A stretch of DNA of 64,000 bases, from the NCBI GenBank assembly GCA_003963005.1, contig RXJW01000024.1, positions 62,001 through 126,000 on the forward strand. Direction: 5' to 3'. The notes beneath the pieces were generated by a model, which made no database searches, was not told the origin of the DNA, and saw only the letters and a program-made list of their open reading frames with translations. This DNA comes from Burkholderiales bacterium. GTDB taxonomy: Bacteria; Pseudomonadota; Gammaproteobacteria; Burkholderiales; Burkholderiaceae_C. Below are positions 35,000 through 43,917 of this stretch, in pieces. Both the position numbers and the translations under genes were made by a program. How positions within the stretch are numbered: the first letter of the stretch is position 1; the number at the start of each line of letters is the position of its first letter.

Positions 35000-37900
35000 C
35001 TACTTGGTGTCCTTGATCAAGATCCACAGGTCACCCTTCTTTTTCTTGATGCGCGCTTCGGCGAGCTTGTGGCTGCGCGGCGTCGGGCCCGGCAGCGTCA
35101 CCGGCTGCTCAGCCAGAGACAGCCCGTGTCGGTTCACGCTGGCGGCCAGGGGCCACAGATTGCCCAGGTTGTCGCCGGCCGCGCGACCGATGAGCTGGAT
35201 TTCCACCACATGGTCGGCATCCATGCCATCGCTTTGCGGACTGAACCCGTACGGGCGCAACAAGCGGTTCAACTTGCCGCCGCCCTTGGTGCGGTCCGCC
35301 TCGTACTTGAACTTGAGCCCGACCTGGATCTGCCGATCGGCGTTGATGCCGATCGTGTCCTCGCCGTGCGGCAGCGGGGCCGACACCGTCGGCTGGAACA
35401 TCCGTACCCGCTTGCCGACAGTCTTCCAGTCCGCCTCCGTCACGGCCCCGCCGAACAGGTCTGCAGCCGACTTGCCGGACGCCTGCGGGTCAGCCGCCAC
35501 CTTGCTGAGCAAGGTCTTCTGCGGGAGCCACTTGCTCGCGTGCGGGCCGAGAAAAATCGGTGCATAGGTCGACAGGCGCGGCTTCGGATAGCTCAGCAGC
35601 ACCGGGTTGTCTTCCTCGCCCCAGTCGTCTTCGGACATGATGTCCGGCAGCTTGGCGCCGATGGCGTTGAAGGTCTGCGTGATGACCGGCTGCTGCTGTT
35701 GGTCTTCCGGCTTCTTCATCTCGGTGTCGAGATCCCCGAGCAGTTTGTCGATGTCGCCCAGTGACGCCTTGGCCTTCGACGACTTGGCCGACGCACGTCG
35801 CGCGTTGACGAAGTCCTTCACGAGCTGCGGGTTGCTCGCCACGTAGAGCTTGGCGGAGGCCTTCTCACCCTTGAATGACAGTGTGTGAGATTCCTCACCC
35901 GCCTTGAAACTCAGCTTGGATTTCCACCAGTTCAGAGCCGCCTTGGCCCCCGCCTTCAGCTTGCCGAACAGTTTCTTCACGACCCCGACGATTTTGCCGA
36001 GCACCTTGTCGATGGCGGCATCCACCTTGGCCTGCACCTTCTGGATGAAGCCGCGGATCTTGTCCGTGATGCCCGACAGACCGAGCAGCCGTGCCAGGAA
36101 GCCGATCACCACGGGGATCGCTGCCGCCAGCGATTTCTCGATCCAGGCGATGGCCCCGCCGAGGGCCCCCGTCGCAATCGCATGGACCGAGTTGATGACG
36201 GCCTCCACCAGCGCCATGATCTGTTGCGCCTTCTCGATGACGAACATCACCACGTTGTAGATCGCGATGATGGCCTGCACGATGGCGCCGGCCGGGTTGA
36301 ACATCGACACCACCTTGGTCACCGCCTGCTTGACGACCGTCTCGATCAGCCAGTCCTGGATGGCGCCGATGACCATGTCCTTCAACGTCGACAGGTCGTC
36401 CTTCACCTTCTCCCACAGCGCCGCCACGCCGCCCTGGAACAGCGCCTGCACGTACTCGGCCAGTTTCTCGATGACGGTCACGGCCGTCTCGCCGACGAGC
36501 TTCACCGCCTTCGCTCGCAGCTTGGGGTAGGTGATGCCCAGCACATCCAGCACGAGCTTGAACACCGACATCAGGCTCAGGTCGCTGGGCAGGGTGATGC
36601 CTGCGGACGCGAGCGAGCCGAGCAGCCACTGGAAGAAGCCCGCCTTGAGGTGGGTCCAGATGTTCGCCACGAAGGCGTTGAAGCCGCCCTTCACCGCGGC
36701 GATCAGGTTGCCGAGAAAGCCGATGGGGTCGTCCAGGATGAGCTGGATCGTCTCGGCACCCTTCTTCAGCAGGCCCAGCAACTTGGCCTTGAACTCCATC
36801 AGCGCCTTGACGATCTCGCCCAGCTTCTCGATGAAGCCGGCGACCAGGCCCTTGTTCTCCTCCTGCATCTGCTTGAGGGCTTCGTCGGCCTTGTCGAAGG
36901 CCTCCTTGTACTTCTGCGCCAGGCCCTGGGCGATCTCGTTCTTCTTGCTCTCGATGCCGTCCTCAAGTTCCTTGAAGCGGTCGTTGACGGCGTTCTCGGC
37001 GGCCTTGCCCGCAGCCTGCAGGTGGGCGGGCAGGCTCGCCACATAGGCCTTGATCTCCGCCTGACCCGCCGCCACCTCCGCCTTGGCCTCGGCCAGCCGG
37101 CGCTCGACGAGCGCGGCCACCCGGTCGATGAGCGCATCCATCGTCTTCGTGAACACCGCGCGGCCCTGCGTGTAGAAGACGTTGACCTCATCCGGCAGGC
37201 CGAGCGCGGCATCGCGCAGCCACCGGGCCAGGCCCACCAGCGGAATGCTCAGGTAGCGGCGCAGCTTGTAGTCGAAGAGCTTGTCGTCGACGAAGGTCTT
37301 CATCTGCGCGATCGCGGCATCCACGCCCGGGTCGAAGATCGCGCTGACCTCGGCATCCAGCCCGCCGAGCTTGGCCTCCACCCGCGTCTTGGTGCGGGTG
37401 TAGATGCCCTCGATGGTTGCTGCCACCTTGGCGCGCTCGGCCTCTTCCTTGGCCGCCTGCTGCTGCTGGCGGCTGAGCACCTTGGCATTGCCCGCGCCCT
37501 TGCGACCTGCCATCAGCAAGGCCCCCGCGCGTGCCGCTCCGGCCGCCTGCGCACCAGCGCGGGCCAGCACGCCCGACTCCTTCGCGCGGAACTGGGCGGG
37601 TGCCTTGTCCGCCTGCGCCGCGACCTTGCCCTTCGCATCGGACACGGCCGAGAAGCGCGGGTCGTTGGCCTTGGCCAGGCTCTCGGGCTTGATCTTCTCG
37701 TCCTTGAGGGCCTGGTCGGTGTCCGTCTTCGTGGCCTGCAGCGACACCTCCTCGGCCGTGGCCGGCAGCGGCATGGCCTTGTCACCGGCAATCGGCGGCG
37801 CGCCGGCCGCAGGCTCGGGCGGCAGCGGCGCGCTGGGCTGCTCGGGAATCGCGCCGGCATTGGGTGGCTGCTTGACCGCCTGATCGGCCGGCCCGGTGGC

Positions 37901-38284
37901 CGCGTCTTTCTGCTGCGACACACCGCCACTGGCCGCGCCCTTCATCTGCGACTGCGCGCCGCCCTGCATGAACTTCTCGGTGTCGCCGAGCGTCTTGGGC
38001 ATGGCCTTGTCGATCTCGGCCCGCAGCAGTGCCTTGAACGACGTGGGCTGGGGCTTCGGCGCCGGGGCCTCCTTCACCGCGTCGACCACCTTCGCCTTGG
38101 CCGCAGCGAGGCGCTCGTTGGCGGGTGGCTTGGCGGACTTGCTGGCCTGCCTGGCCTTGGTGGCAGCGGTGGGGTGCTGCTTGAGCTTTTTCGCGCCTGA
38201 CTGGGCCTGTTCCGTGACGGCGAGCAGGCGGGGGTCGCTCTTGGGTTTGGCGACGCGGGGGGCGAAGGTGCGGGGGGTCAGCAT
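35000..38284 (-). CDS. Candidate eCIS cargo/effector with amphipathic helices and C-terminal HNH-like motif
   Basis: A 1094-residue protein, last gene of the eCIS locus. Residues 1-75 are strongly basic (KKLKQHPTAATKARQASKSA). Residues about 75-300 are low-complexity Ala/Pro/Lys-rich. Residues about 300-830 are long amphipathic and hydrophobic helices, including LSTLKDMVIGAIQDWLIETV and ALGGAIAWIEKSLAAAIPVV, a pattern I associate with large DUF4157-type eCIS-linked proteins, though no DUF4157 metalloprotease motif is seen here. The C-terminal 200 residues are globular and end in an HNH-like pattern: ADHVVEIQL (His1025), NLGNLWPLAASVNRHG (Asn1042, Asn1051, His1053). The role as injected nuclease is inference. 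No immunity gene follows. Its start at 38284 lacks a good ribosome site, and palindrome A lies directly upstream. Confidence 0.7.
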   Translation of the reverse strand: MLTPRTFAPRVAKPKSDPRLLAVTEQAQSGAKKLKQHPTAATKARQASKSAKPPANERLAAAKAKVVDAVKEAPAPKPQPTSFKALLRAEIDKAMPKTLGDTEKFMQGGAQSQMKGAASGGVSQQKDAATGPADQAVKQPPNAGAIPEQPSAPLPPEPAAGAPPIAGDKAMPLPATAEEVSLQATKTDTDQALKDEKIKPESLAKANDPRFSAVSDAKGKVAAQADKAPAQFRAKESGVLARAGAQAAGAARAGALLMAGRKGAGNAKVLSRQQQQAAKEEAERAKVAATIEGIYTRTKTRVEAKLGGLDAEVSAIFDPGVDAAIAQMKTFVDDKLFDYKLRRYLSIPLVGLARWLRDAALGLPDEVNVFYTQGRAVFTKTMDALIDRVAALVERRLAEAKAEVAAGQAEIKAYVASLPAHLQAAGKAAENAVNDRFKELEDGIESKKNEIAQGLAQKYKEAFDKADEALKQMQEENKGLVAGFIEKLGEIVKALMEFKAKLLGLLKKGAETIQLILDDPIGFLGNLIAAVKGGFNAFVANIWTHLKAGFFQWLLGSLASAGITLPSDLSLMSVFKLVLDVLGITYPKLRAKAVKLVGETAVTVIEKLAEYVQALFQGGVAALWEKVKDDLSTLKDMVIGAIQDWLIETVVKQAVTKVVSMFNPAGAIVQAIIAIYNVVMFVIEKAQQIMALVEAVINSVHAIATGALGGAIAWIEKSLAAAIPVVIGFLARLLGLSGITDKIRGFIQKVQAKVDAAIDKVLGKIVGVVKKLFGKLKAGAKAALNWWKSKLSFKAGEESHTLSFKGEKASAKLYVASNPQLVKDFVNARRASAKSSKAKASLGDIDKLLGDLDTEMKKPEDQQQQPVITQTFNAIGAKLPDIMSEDDWGEEDNPVLLSYPKPRLSTYAPIFLGPHASKWLPQKTLLSKVAADPQASGKSAADLFGGAVTEADWKTVGKRVRMFQPTVSAPLPHGEDTIGINADRQIQVGLKFKYEADRTKGGGKLNRLLRPYGFSPQSDGMDADHVVEIQLIGRAAGDNLGNLWPLAASVNRHGLSLAEQPVTLPGPTPRSHKLAEARIKKKKGDLWILIKDTK

Positions 38285-38370
38285 GGTGTCGGGCAGCCAT
38301 GCGGCGGTCGCGTGTCGGGGGCTGTTGCGGAGAGCCTTTCGACTGGGCGCAGCCTTGTTTCGGGCGCTTC

Positions 38371-38955
38371 TGCCAAGAGTCTTTCCACTCGGTGCACCGT
38401 GCCGGGAATCCCGCCCGGCGGCGGGGTAACTTTTCGCTGCTGCGCCAGAGAAAAGTCACCAAAAGAGAGGCGCTGAACCGCACACCAGCGGGCTGGCGCA
38501 GAGGCTCGTGCGCGAACACCTCCGCTCGTGGCGTTCGCCGAAGCGACCCGCTGCGCTCTCGCTGCTGTCCCTGTCACGAGCGTCACGGATCGGACCGTCA
38601 CCACAGTTAACGTCGGCTGCACGCCGAACTCACGAGTGAACGCACCACACGCATCGACGCGCCGTCGACGGCGCTTGTCTTGTGACTCGTGAGTTCGGCG
38701 TGCAGCCGACGTTAGGCGCACGGACGATGGATGAGTTCGGGCCTTCACAAGGACAGCAGCGAGAGCGCAGCGGCTCGCCTCGGCTGAGAAGCTGAGCGCA
38801 CGTTTTCGCGCGCCGCCCTTCGCAGGCTCTGGGCGACTTGCGGTTAGCGCCTCTTCTTTGGTGACTTTCTTCTGGCGCAGCAGAAGAAAGTTACTCGCCC
38901 GCCGGGGCGAACTCCCGGCACGGTGCACCGAGTCCCTGAGGCTCTGAGCAAAAGC
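38371..38955. repeat. Palindromic element, copy A
   Basis: A roughly 585-bp imperfect palindrome fills most of the 724-nt gap between the AAA+ ATPase stop (39009) and the cargo gene start (38284). Its core is a perfect 30-bp inverted repeat (38608-38637 with 38685-38714, starting TAACGTCGGC and ending GCCGACGTTA) around a 47-nt loop. The outer arms pair as well: AGTCACCAAAAGAGAGGCGC near 38454 with the complement of GCGCCTCTTCTTTGGTGACT near 38847, and CGGTGCACCGTGCCGGGA with TCCCGGCACGGTGCACCG. A partial extra copy of the terminal sequence (GCGGAGAGCCTTTCGACT) is at 38327-38344. Small frames inside it are not genes. The element is nearly the same as copy B at 51766-52352, in the same orientation. 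Confidence 0.9.
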
Positions 38956-39008
38956 CCCCCGACAACCCATGCCCCGAGCCGAACGGCTCGCTGCAGGAGC
39001 GCACCAAC

Positions 39009-40916
39009 TCACAACCGCCCCAGCGGACACAACCCACCCCCTCTCCGGTACTCCCTCTGCAACGCCTCCAACACCCGCGCCGCATCGACAGGAACGCCGC
39101 CAGCCAACGCCGACGACACCGCGTCCAGCACCACATTCCTCACCTGGCCACCCGCCAGCGCGCAGGCCTCGGCCACCACCGCCAGTTGCTCGTCGCTCAG
39201 CGCGTGATCGACCGGCAGATGCGCGCGCCACAGCCTCAGCCGCTCGGCCACCTCCGGCGCGCGGAACGGGATCACGACATCGAAGCGCCGCATGAAGGCG
39301 CTGTCGATGCGGGCCTGCGCATTGGTCGTCACGAGCACCAGGCCGCGGTGGCTTTCGAGCCGCTGGAGCAGGAAGTTGGTCTCCAGGTTCGCGTAGCGGT
39401 CGTTGCTCGAACCCACCTCCGTGCGCGGCGCGAGCAAGGCATCGCCCTCGTCCAGCAGCAGCATCACGTCCAGCGCCTCGGCAGCACTGAACAGCCGATG
39501 CAGGTTGCGCTCCGTCTCGCCGATGTACTTGCTGACCACCGCCGACAGGTCGAGCCGGAACAGCGGCAGGCCGAGGTCGCGCGCGAGCACCTGGGCGGCC
39601 AGCGTCTTGCCGGTGCCGGAAGGCCCAGCCAGCAAGGCGCGCACGCCGGCATGGAGCCGCGCGGCGAAGGCGGCGGGCAGCGTGTCGCGCAGGCGGTCGC
39701 GCTGCTGGCAGCGCGCGGCCAGCGCGGCAAGATCGCGGCGCAGCGTGTCGTCCAGCACCAGCGCGTCCGGCGGCGCCTGGGCCGGGTCGAGCCGTTGCGC
39801 CAGCCGCGCAAGCCCGGCCGCGCCGCCGGCCAGCGCCGCCTCGCGCACGGCCGCTTCGCCCTGCACACCGCGACGGCTCAAGGCGCGCCACAGGTGACCG
39901 CAGGCCAGGTGAAGCCGCCCGGCGAGTGCCGCGGCATCGGGCAGGTCCGGCCGGGCACGCTCGATGAGCCGGCGGCGCTGATCGAAGTCCGGCAGCGGCA
40001 GGTGCAGCACGAGCGCGCCCTCCGGCAACCCCTCGATGCCGTCCTCCTCGCCCGCCACCACCGCAAAGCCGCCCGGCAGCTCGGGCAGGCGCAGCGATTC
40101 GCCTGGCAGCACGTCCACGCGCAGCAACGGCAGGGCACCGGTGAGTGCCGCCAGTGCCGCCAGCGTCGACGGTGCGGGCCGGTCGGCACCCAGGCGCCAC
40201 AGCAGCACGGGCCGGCCCGACTCGCGCGCCAGCGCGGCCGCCAGCGTGCGCCGCCCGTTGTGCTCGGGCCCGCGCAGCAGCAAGGGCTGTCCCGGCTGCC
40301 ACTCGGCCAGCTGGGCCTGCGTCCGATCCGCCAGCACCAGATCCTGCAGACGCGCGGCAGCTTCGGCCGAATGCAGCCGCAACCCGGGCGCCGGCTCGGC
40401 ATCCGGCTCGCCGCGCAGGGCTGCCCAGCAGGCGTCATCCACCTCGAAGCGCTGCGTCGACCGAGGCTGCCCCGGCGACTCGGCGCGCAGCACGCCGGCC
40501 TGCAGCAAGGCCCGCAGCCCCGGCCGCAAGCCTTGGCCCGGCACATTGCCGAAGGCCTGCTGCAGCCACGCCGGGCCCGGCTGCGGCCCGGATTCACCCA
40601 GCGCCTCGTTCATCGCCTCGAACAGCGGACCGAAGCGCCGGTCCTCCTCCACCAGGCCATGCACCAGCCACAGCTCCACCGCGTGCGCCGGCCAGCCCCG
40701 CGCGAGCTGGGCCAGGCCGGGATGCACCGGCAGGTCCTCGGGCAGCGCTTCAAACGCGGCCGCGTGATCGAGCACGAAGGGGAAGCGCTCGATCAGCAGC
40801 GCCTCGCCCAGCAGCGCCTGCGCACTGCCCAGCACCCGCCACGCCGCAGCCAGCAGGAGGGCGCGCAGCGCCGTGGCCGCTTCGGGCCAGAGCTCGGGAG
40901 GGGTGTCGGCGCGCAT
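39009..40916 (-). CDS. eCIS AAA+ ATPase
   Basis: A 635-residue ATPase. The N-terminal 430 residues are a variable, Ala/Leu-rich domain that includes a degenerate first nucleotide-binding region (LLLRGPEHNGRRTLAAALAR). The C-terminal AAA+ domain has Walker A LAGPSGTGKTLAAQ near 430, Walker B VMLLLDEGDA at 484-493, sensor 1 LVTTNAQARIDSAFMRRFD with arginine finger and a helical lid. Such ATPases occur in almost all eCIS loci (Afp15-like) and may help assembly or disassembly of the particle. The start at 40916 overlaps the stop of the upstream gene (TGATG). Palindrome A follows, so the ATPase closes the middle transcription block. Confidence 0.9.
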   Translation of the reverse strand: MRADTPPELWPEAATALRALLLAAAWRVLGSAQALLGEALLIERFPFVLDHAAAFEALPEDLPVHPGLAQLARGWPAHAVELWLVHGLVEEDRRFGPLFEAMNEALGESGPQPGPAWLQQAFGNVPGQGLRPGLRALLQAGVLRAESPGQPRSTQRFEVDDACWAALRGEPDAEPAPGLRLHSAEAAARLQDLVLADRTQAQLAEWQPGQPLLLRGPEHNGRRTLAAALARESGRPVLLWRLGADRPAPSTLAALAALTGALPLLRVDVLPGESLRLPELPGGFAVVAGEEDGIEGLPEGALVLHLPLPDFDQRRRLIERARPDLPDAAALAGRLHLACGHLWRALSRRGVQGEAAVREAALAGGAAGLARLAQRLDPAQAPPDALVLDDTLRRDLAALAARCQQRDRLRDTLPAAFAARLHAGVRALLAGPSGTGKTLAAQVLARDLGLPLFRLDLSAVVSKYIGETERNLHRLFSAAEALDVMLLLDEGDALLAPRTEVGSSNDRYANLETNFLLQRLESHRGLVLVTTNAQARIDSAFMRRFDVVIPFRAPEVAERLRLWRAHLPVDHALSDEQLAVVAEACALAGGQVRNVVLDAVSSALAGGVPVDAARVLEALQREYRRGGGLCPLGRL

Positions 40917-42640
40917 CACCGGAAGCTGAATCGGAGGTTGAGGTCGGCGCTGGGCAGCCAGCCCGGGTCGCGGTCCAGCCCGGCCAGGCGCCAGGCCACG
41001 TCGTGGTCGGCCAGATCGAACACCACCTCCCACGCCGCCACACTCACCCACACGCGGCAGGGCCGTTCCCGGTGCAGCGCCGCCCGCCACTGCCGCGGTG
41101 CCAGGCCCAGCCGTCGGCACAGCCGCTGGCGCAGGCGCCGCGCGTAGGCCGGCAGCCAGCGCGACCACGACCCCGGCGCCACCCCGGGTGCCGCGGGCAT
41201 GGCGCCCATGGCGGGCGCGGGCTGCCAGCCGCCCGCCTGCGCCACGAGCAGCACCTGCAGCGGGTCGGGCGGCAGGCGCCAGGCCTGGGCCAGCGCAGCG
41301 AGGAGTGCAGCGATCGGCACGGGCAGGCCCGGGTCCAGCGGCCGCGTGAAGTCCGGGTAGAGGCCATCCTCCAGCAGCACGTTGACGAGGAACAGCAACG
41401 CGCCTTGGTGCGACACCTGCGCCTCGGGCCAAGGCCACACCGGCGGCGCTGCCTCGCTCGCTTCGGTCGGCGGCGCGTCAGCGCTCGATGCCGCGGGGTG
41501 CCTCGGCCACGGGTGCACGGCTGGCGCCGTGGTCGGTGCTTCGGCGAGCCGCAAGCGCGGGGGATCGGCGGGCTCTGGCGCTGGCGCCGGGCCTGCACGC
41601 CACGGCGTGTCGCGCTGCTCCGCCTCGTGCGGTGTAGACGGCAGTCCGGTGGACGGCGCCGTCTGCACGGACGGCCCCGCCGCCCGCCCGGGCTCTGCCG
41701 ATCGAGGCTTGCGGGGCGCGTCCATCGCTGGCGTCGCTGCATCGCGGCGCGATGACGCGAACTCGCGTGGGACACGAGGCGCCGCGCCGCTGACGTTGGC
41801 CGCCTCAGGTGCGGACGCAGCCGGGGCATCGGCCCGGCGGTGGCCCAGGCCGGGCACTCGCGGCGCCTGAGCGTCCACCGGCGGCAGACCTTGCGAGGAC
41901 CGCGTCAACCGCTGCGGTGCGCCTGCAACGGAGGTCGGCGTCCCGTGCCGCCGGGCCCGGTCGCCCGACGCCGGCCGCTCGGTCACGCCACGCCCGTCCA
42001 CATCCCCAGGCCATGCCAACGCCGCCCCTCCCGCCTCGAAGACCGCCCCGGCGGCCCGCGGTGCGCCGCTGATCGGCGGCACGACCGCCGCCGGCAGCGG
42101 CCCCACGGCCATCGGCTCGGCCCGCGGCGCAGCCGCCCCCGGTGCGGCGCTCGCACGCCCGGCCTGCGCGAGCAGACGGCGGGCGCCCGCCTGCGCCCAG
42201 GGGCGTTGCGCCCACGCGGGCGTCCACGCCGGCCAGCGCGTCCCCAGCAGGCCGCGCCACCACCAGCGGTCCAGCTGCCCGGCCTGGGCCGCCAGCGCGA
42301 GGCAGGCGAGCATCTCGGCCTCGTCGGCAAACAGCACGGCTTCGGCATCCGGCGGCACGGGGCCCAGCGCCGGGCGCGCGGCCCGGGCCAGCGCGGCATC
42401 GAACTGCTCGCGCCCCTGCGCGACCACCGCGTCATGCCCGGTCCTCACGCGCCGCAGCGCAACCGGCGGCACCTCGATCGACAGCCGCCGCAGCCACAGG
42501 AGGGCCTGCGGCGGCAACGAGCGGGGCAGCGCGTCGTCCAGGTCGGCCGCCAGCAACTGCAGCGCCAGGCGCGCCGCCACCGGCTCGACCTGCGCCGGCA
42601 ACCGCGCGCGGTAGCGGTGAATGGCCAGGCTCGCGGCCAT
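40916..42640 (-). CDS. Ala/Pro-rich eCIS-associated protein of unknown function
   Basis: A 574-residue protein with a helical N-terminal domain (residues 1-160; VEPVAARLALQLLAADLDDA), an extended Ala/Pro/Arg-rich low-complexity middle (about 165-430) and a compact C-terminal domain (QGALLFLVNVLLEDGLYPDF; WLPAYARRLRQRLCRRLGLA; ending AGLDRDPGWLPSADLNLRF). The C-terminal domain looks like one that recurs next to AAA+ ATPases in eCIS loci, but I cannot name it with certainty. Since no typical tape-measure gene is visible in the window, this is one place to look for it; the domain plan does not strongly support that. Overlaps the ATPase start by 1 nt and begins 2 nt after the upstream stop. Confidence 0.75.
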   Translation of the reverse strand: MAASLAIHRYRARLPAQVEPVAARLALQLLAADLDDALPRSLPPQALLWLRRLSIEVPPVALRRVRTGHDAVVAQGREQFDAALARAARPALGPVPPDAEAVLFADEAEMLACLALAAQAGQLDRWWWRGLLGTRWPAWTPAWAQRPWAQAGARRLLAQAGRASAAPGAAAPRAEPMAVGPLPAAVVPPISGAPRAAGAVFEAGGAALAWPGDVDGRGVTERPASGDRARRHGTPTSVAGAPQRLTRSSQGLPPVDAQAPRVPGLGHRRADAPAASAPEAANVSGAAPRVPREFASSRRDAATPAMDAPRKPRSAEPGRAAGPSVQTAPSTGLPSTPHEAEQRDTPWRAGPAPAPEPADPPRLRLAEAPTTAPAVHPWPRHPAASSADAPPTEASEAAPPVWPWPEAQVSHQGALLFLVNVLLEDGLYPDFTRPLDPGLPVPIAALLAALAQAWRLPPDPLQVLLVAQAGGWQPAPAMGAMPAAPGVAPGSWSRWLPAYARRLRQRLCRRLGLAPRQWRAALHRERPCRVWVSVAAWEVVFDLADHDVAWRLAGLDRDPGWLPSADLNLRFSFR

Positions 42641-42642
42641 GG

Positions 42643-43914
42643 TCAGCCACGCCGCCGGTCCGGCGCCTGCGTCAAGGCCGATGCGGCCACCGACAGTTCC
42701 TCCGCCGACGGTCCACCATCGCGCCCCTTGGCCTGCCGGCCCCGTGCCAGGATGCGCGCGGCCTCGCTCGCCACCCGGGCCGAGGTGCGCTCACCGAGGC
42801 CGCCGGGGCGCGCCCGATCGACCGGCTCGCCGGTCGTGCGCAGCAACAGCCGTTCAGGATGTCCCTCCAGCTGTGCGAGGTGCAGCCGAGCACCGGTACG
42901 GCGCAACGGCACGTCCTGCCAGCCGTCCTGCAGTGCGCGGGCGAACTGCGTGCGGCCCAGGACCTCGGCGTGGTCCGGCACTTCATGGCGCATCAGCTGG
43001 TGCAGGCGCTCATACTGCACGCGGTTCAGCGGCAGCGTGGGCGGCAGCCAGACGAAGGCCTCAGCCCCGGGCGCGTCACTGCCCATCAACTGTGCCAGGA
43101 ACTGCGCGGCGAACGCCTGCATCTCGACCGCCCAGGACTGCGGCCACATCGCATCCCCTGCCTCGCCCGGTGGCGGAGCGAGACGCCGGCGGGCGCTGTC
43201 GGTGTCGATCCACAGGGGCTCGGCCCTGGCATCGATCTGCAACAGCGCCAGCGGCAATTCCTCAGCCGTCAGCCCCGGTGCCGCCGCACCGCCACCGATG
43301 CGCTGGCGCATCCACCAGCCCACACGGGCGGTGTCCGGCACGGCCGTGAGGCCTTGCCCGGGCGACAGCAGCGCCACCGCCAGCTCGTTGCGCACACTGT
43401 CGGCGCCCAGGGCTGCCGGTGGCTGCACCTCCACGAGCCGCGCCCGCACGGCAGGCTGCTCGGTACGGCGGTTGCAGGCCCCCACTTCGCCCAGCAGCGT
43501 CGCCGCCCGGCCCTGGCCCGCCCACACGGGCGTCAAGGTGAGCAGGTACAGGCCGGCCAGCGGCTGCCCTTCGGCCAGCCCGGCCGCGCAGTTGCCGAAG
43601 CCGCTGAACGACGCGCCGCGGCCGGCGCTGCTGAGGTCCAGGTGCAGATTGCCGATGTCGATGACCGCCCCAGACGGCGTGACGCCCAGCCCGGCGCTGA
43701 TCTGCAGCACGCTGCCACTCCCGGTCGTCACCGACAGGCCTTCGGCCACGCCACAGCCGATCAGCCGCGCCAGGCGGCTCTCGGCGCCGTCGCGTGCCTG
43801 CTGCTCCCGGCTCAGGTCTTCCGCACTGAGCAGGCGGCCGTTGAAGAAGAAGCTGCGCGGCTCGCCCTCGACCGCGATGACCTGGTTCAGCCGGGCGTTG
43901 AGCACGGTGGCCAT
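42643..43914 (-). CDS. eCIS-associated protein, sister of the fibre-like protein
   Basis: A 423-residue protein. Its N-terminal domain (PRSFFFNGRLLSAEDLSREQ, then RLIGCGVAEGLSV and a beta-rich stretch ending SAGLGVTPSGAVIDI) is homologous by eye to the N-terminus of the next protein (YTFGMVLGVDDFRQEHAYLA, IGYGIITGLGV, VAPGLALMPDGHLVGV). The C-terminal part is helical and charged, ending in SALTQAPDRRRG. I cannot assign a biochemical function. The position between baseplate genes and the ATPase suggests a baseplate or fibre-attachment component. The gap to the fibre-like gene is 3 nt and to the following gene 2 nt, so it is inside a tightly packed operon. Confidence 0.78.
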   Translation of the reverse strand: MATVLNARLNQVIAVEGEPRSFFFNGRLLSAEDLSREQQARDGAESRLARLIGCGVAEGLSVTTGSGSVLQISAGLGVTPSGAVIDIGNLHLDLSSAGRGASFSGFGNCAAGLAEGQPLAGLYLLTLTPVWAGQGRAATLLGEVGACNRRTEQPAVRARLVEVQPPAALGADSVRNELAVALLSPGQGLTAVPDTARVGWWMRQRIGGGAAAPGLTAEELPLALLQIDARAEPLWIDTDSARRRLAPPPGEAGDAMWPQSWAVEMQAFAAQFLAQLMGSDAPGAEAFVWLPPTLPLNRVQYERLHQLMRHEVPDHAEVLGRTQFARALQDGWQDVPLRRTGARLHLAQLEGHPERLLLRTTGEPVDRARPGGLGERTSARVASEAARILARGRQAKGRDGGPSAEELSVAASALTQAPDRRRG

Positions 43915-43917
43915 GGC

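Noticed and set aside
38608-38720. Integron attC site in the palindrome core (ends in GTTAGGC)
   Set aside because: GTTAGGC fits the GTTRRRY half, but the opposite half (GTTAACG) does not fit RYYYAAC, the inverted repeat is perfect and far longer than attC, and there is no integrase or gene cassette.
38975-38990. CGAGCCG-AA-CGGCTCG hairpin after the ATPase gene as an intrinsic terminator
   Set aside because: Short stem and no T-run on the minus strand; it may be chance next to the palindromic element.
38278-40302. A 674-codon minus-strand frame covering palindrome A and the ATPase gene, and a similar one at 51682-52677 over palindrome B
   Set aside because: Both are Arg/Ala-rich shadows; the frames over the repeats are not maintained equally between the two copies and overlap well-supported genes.
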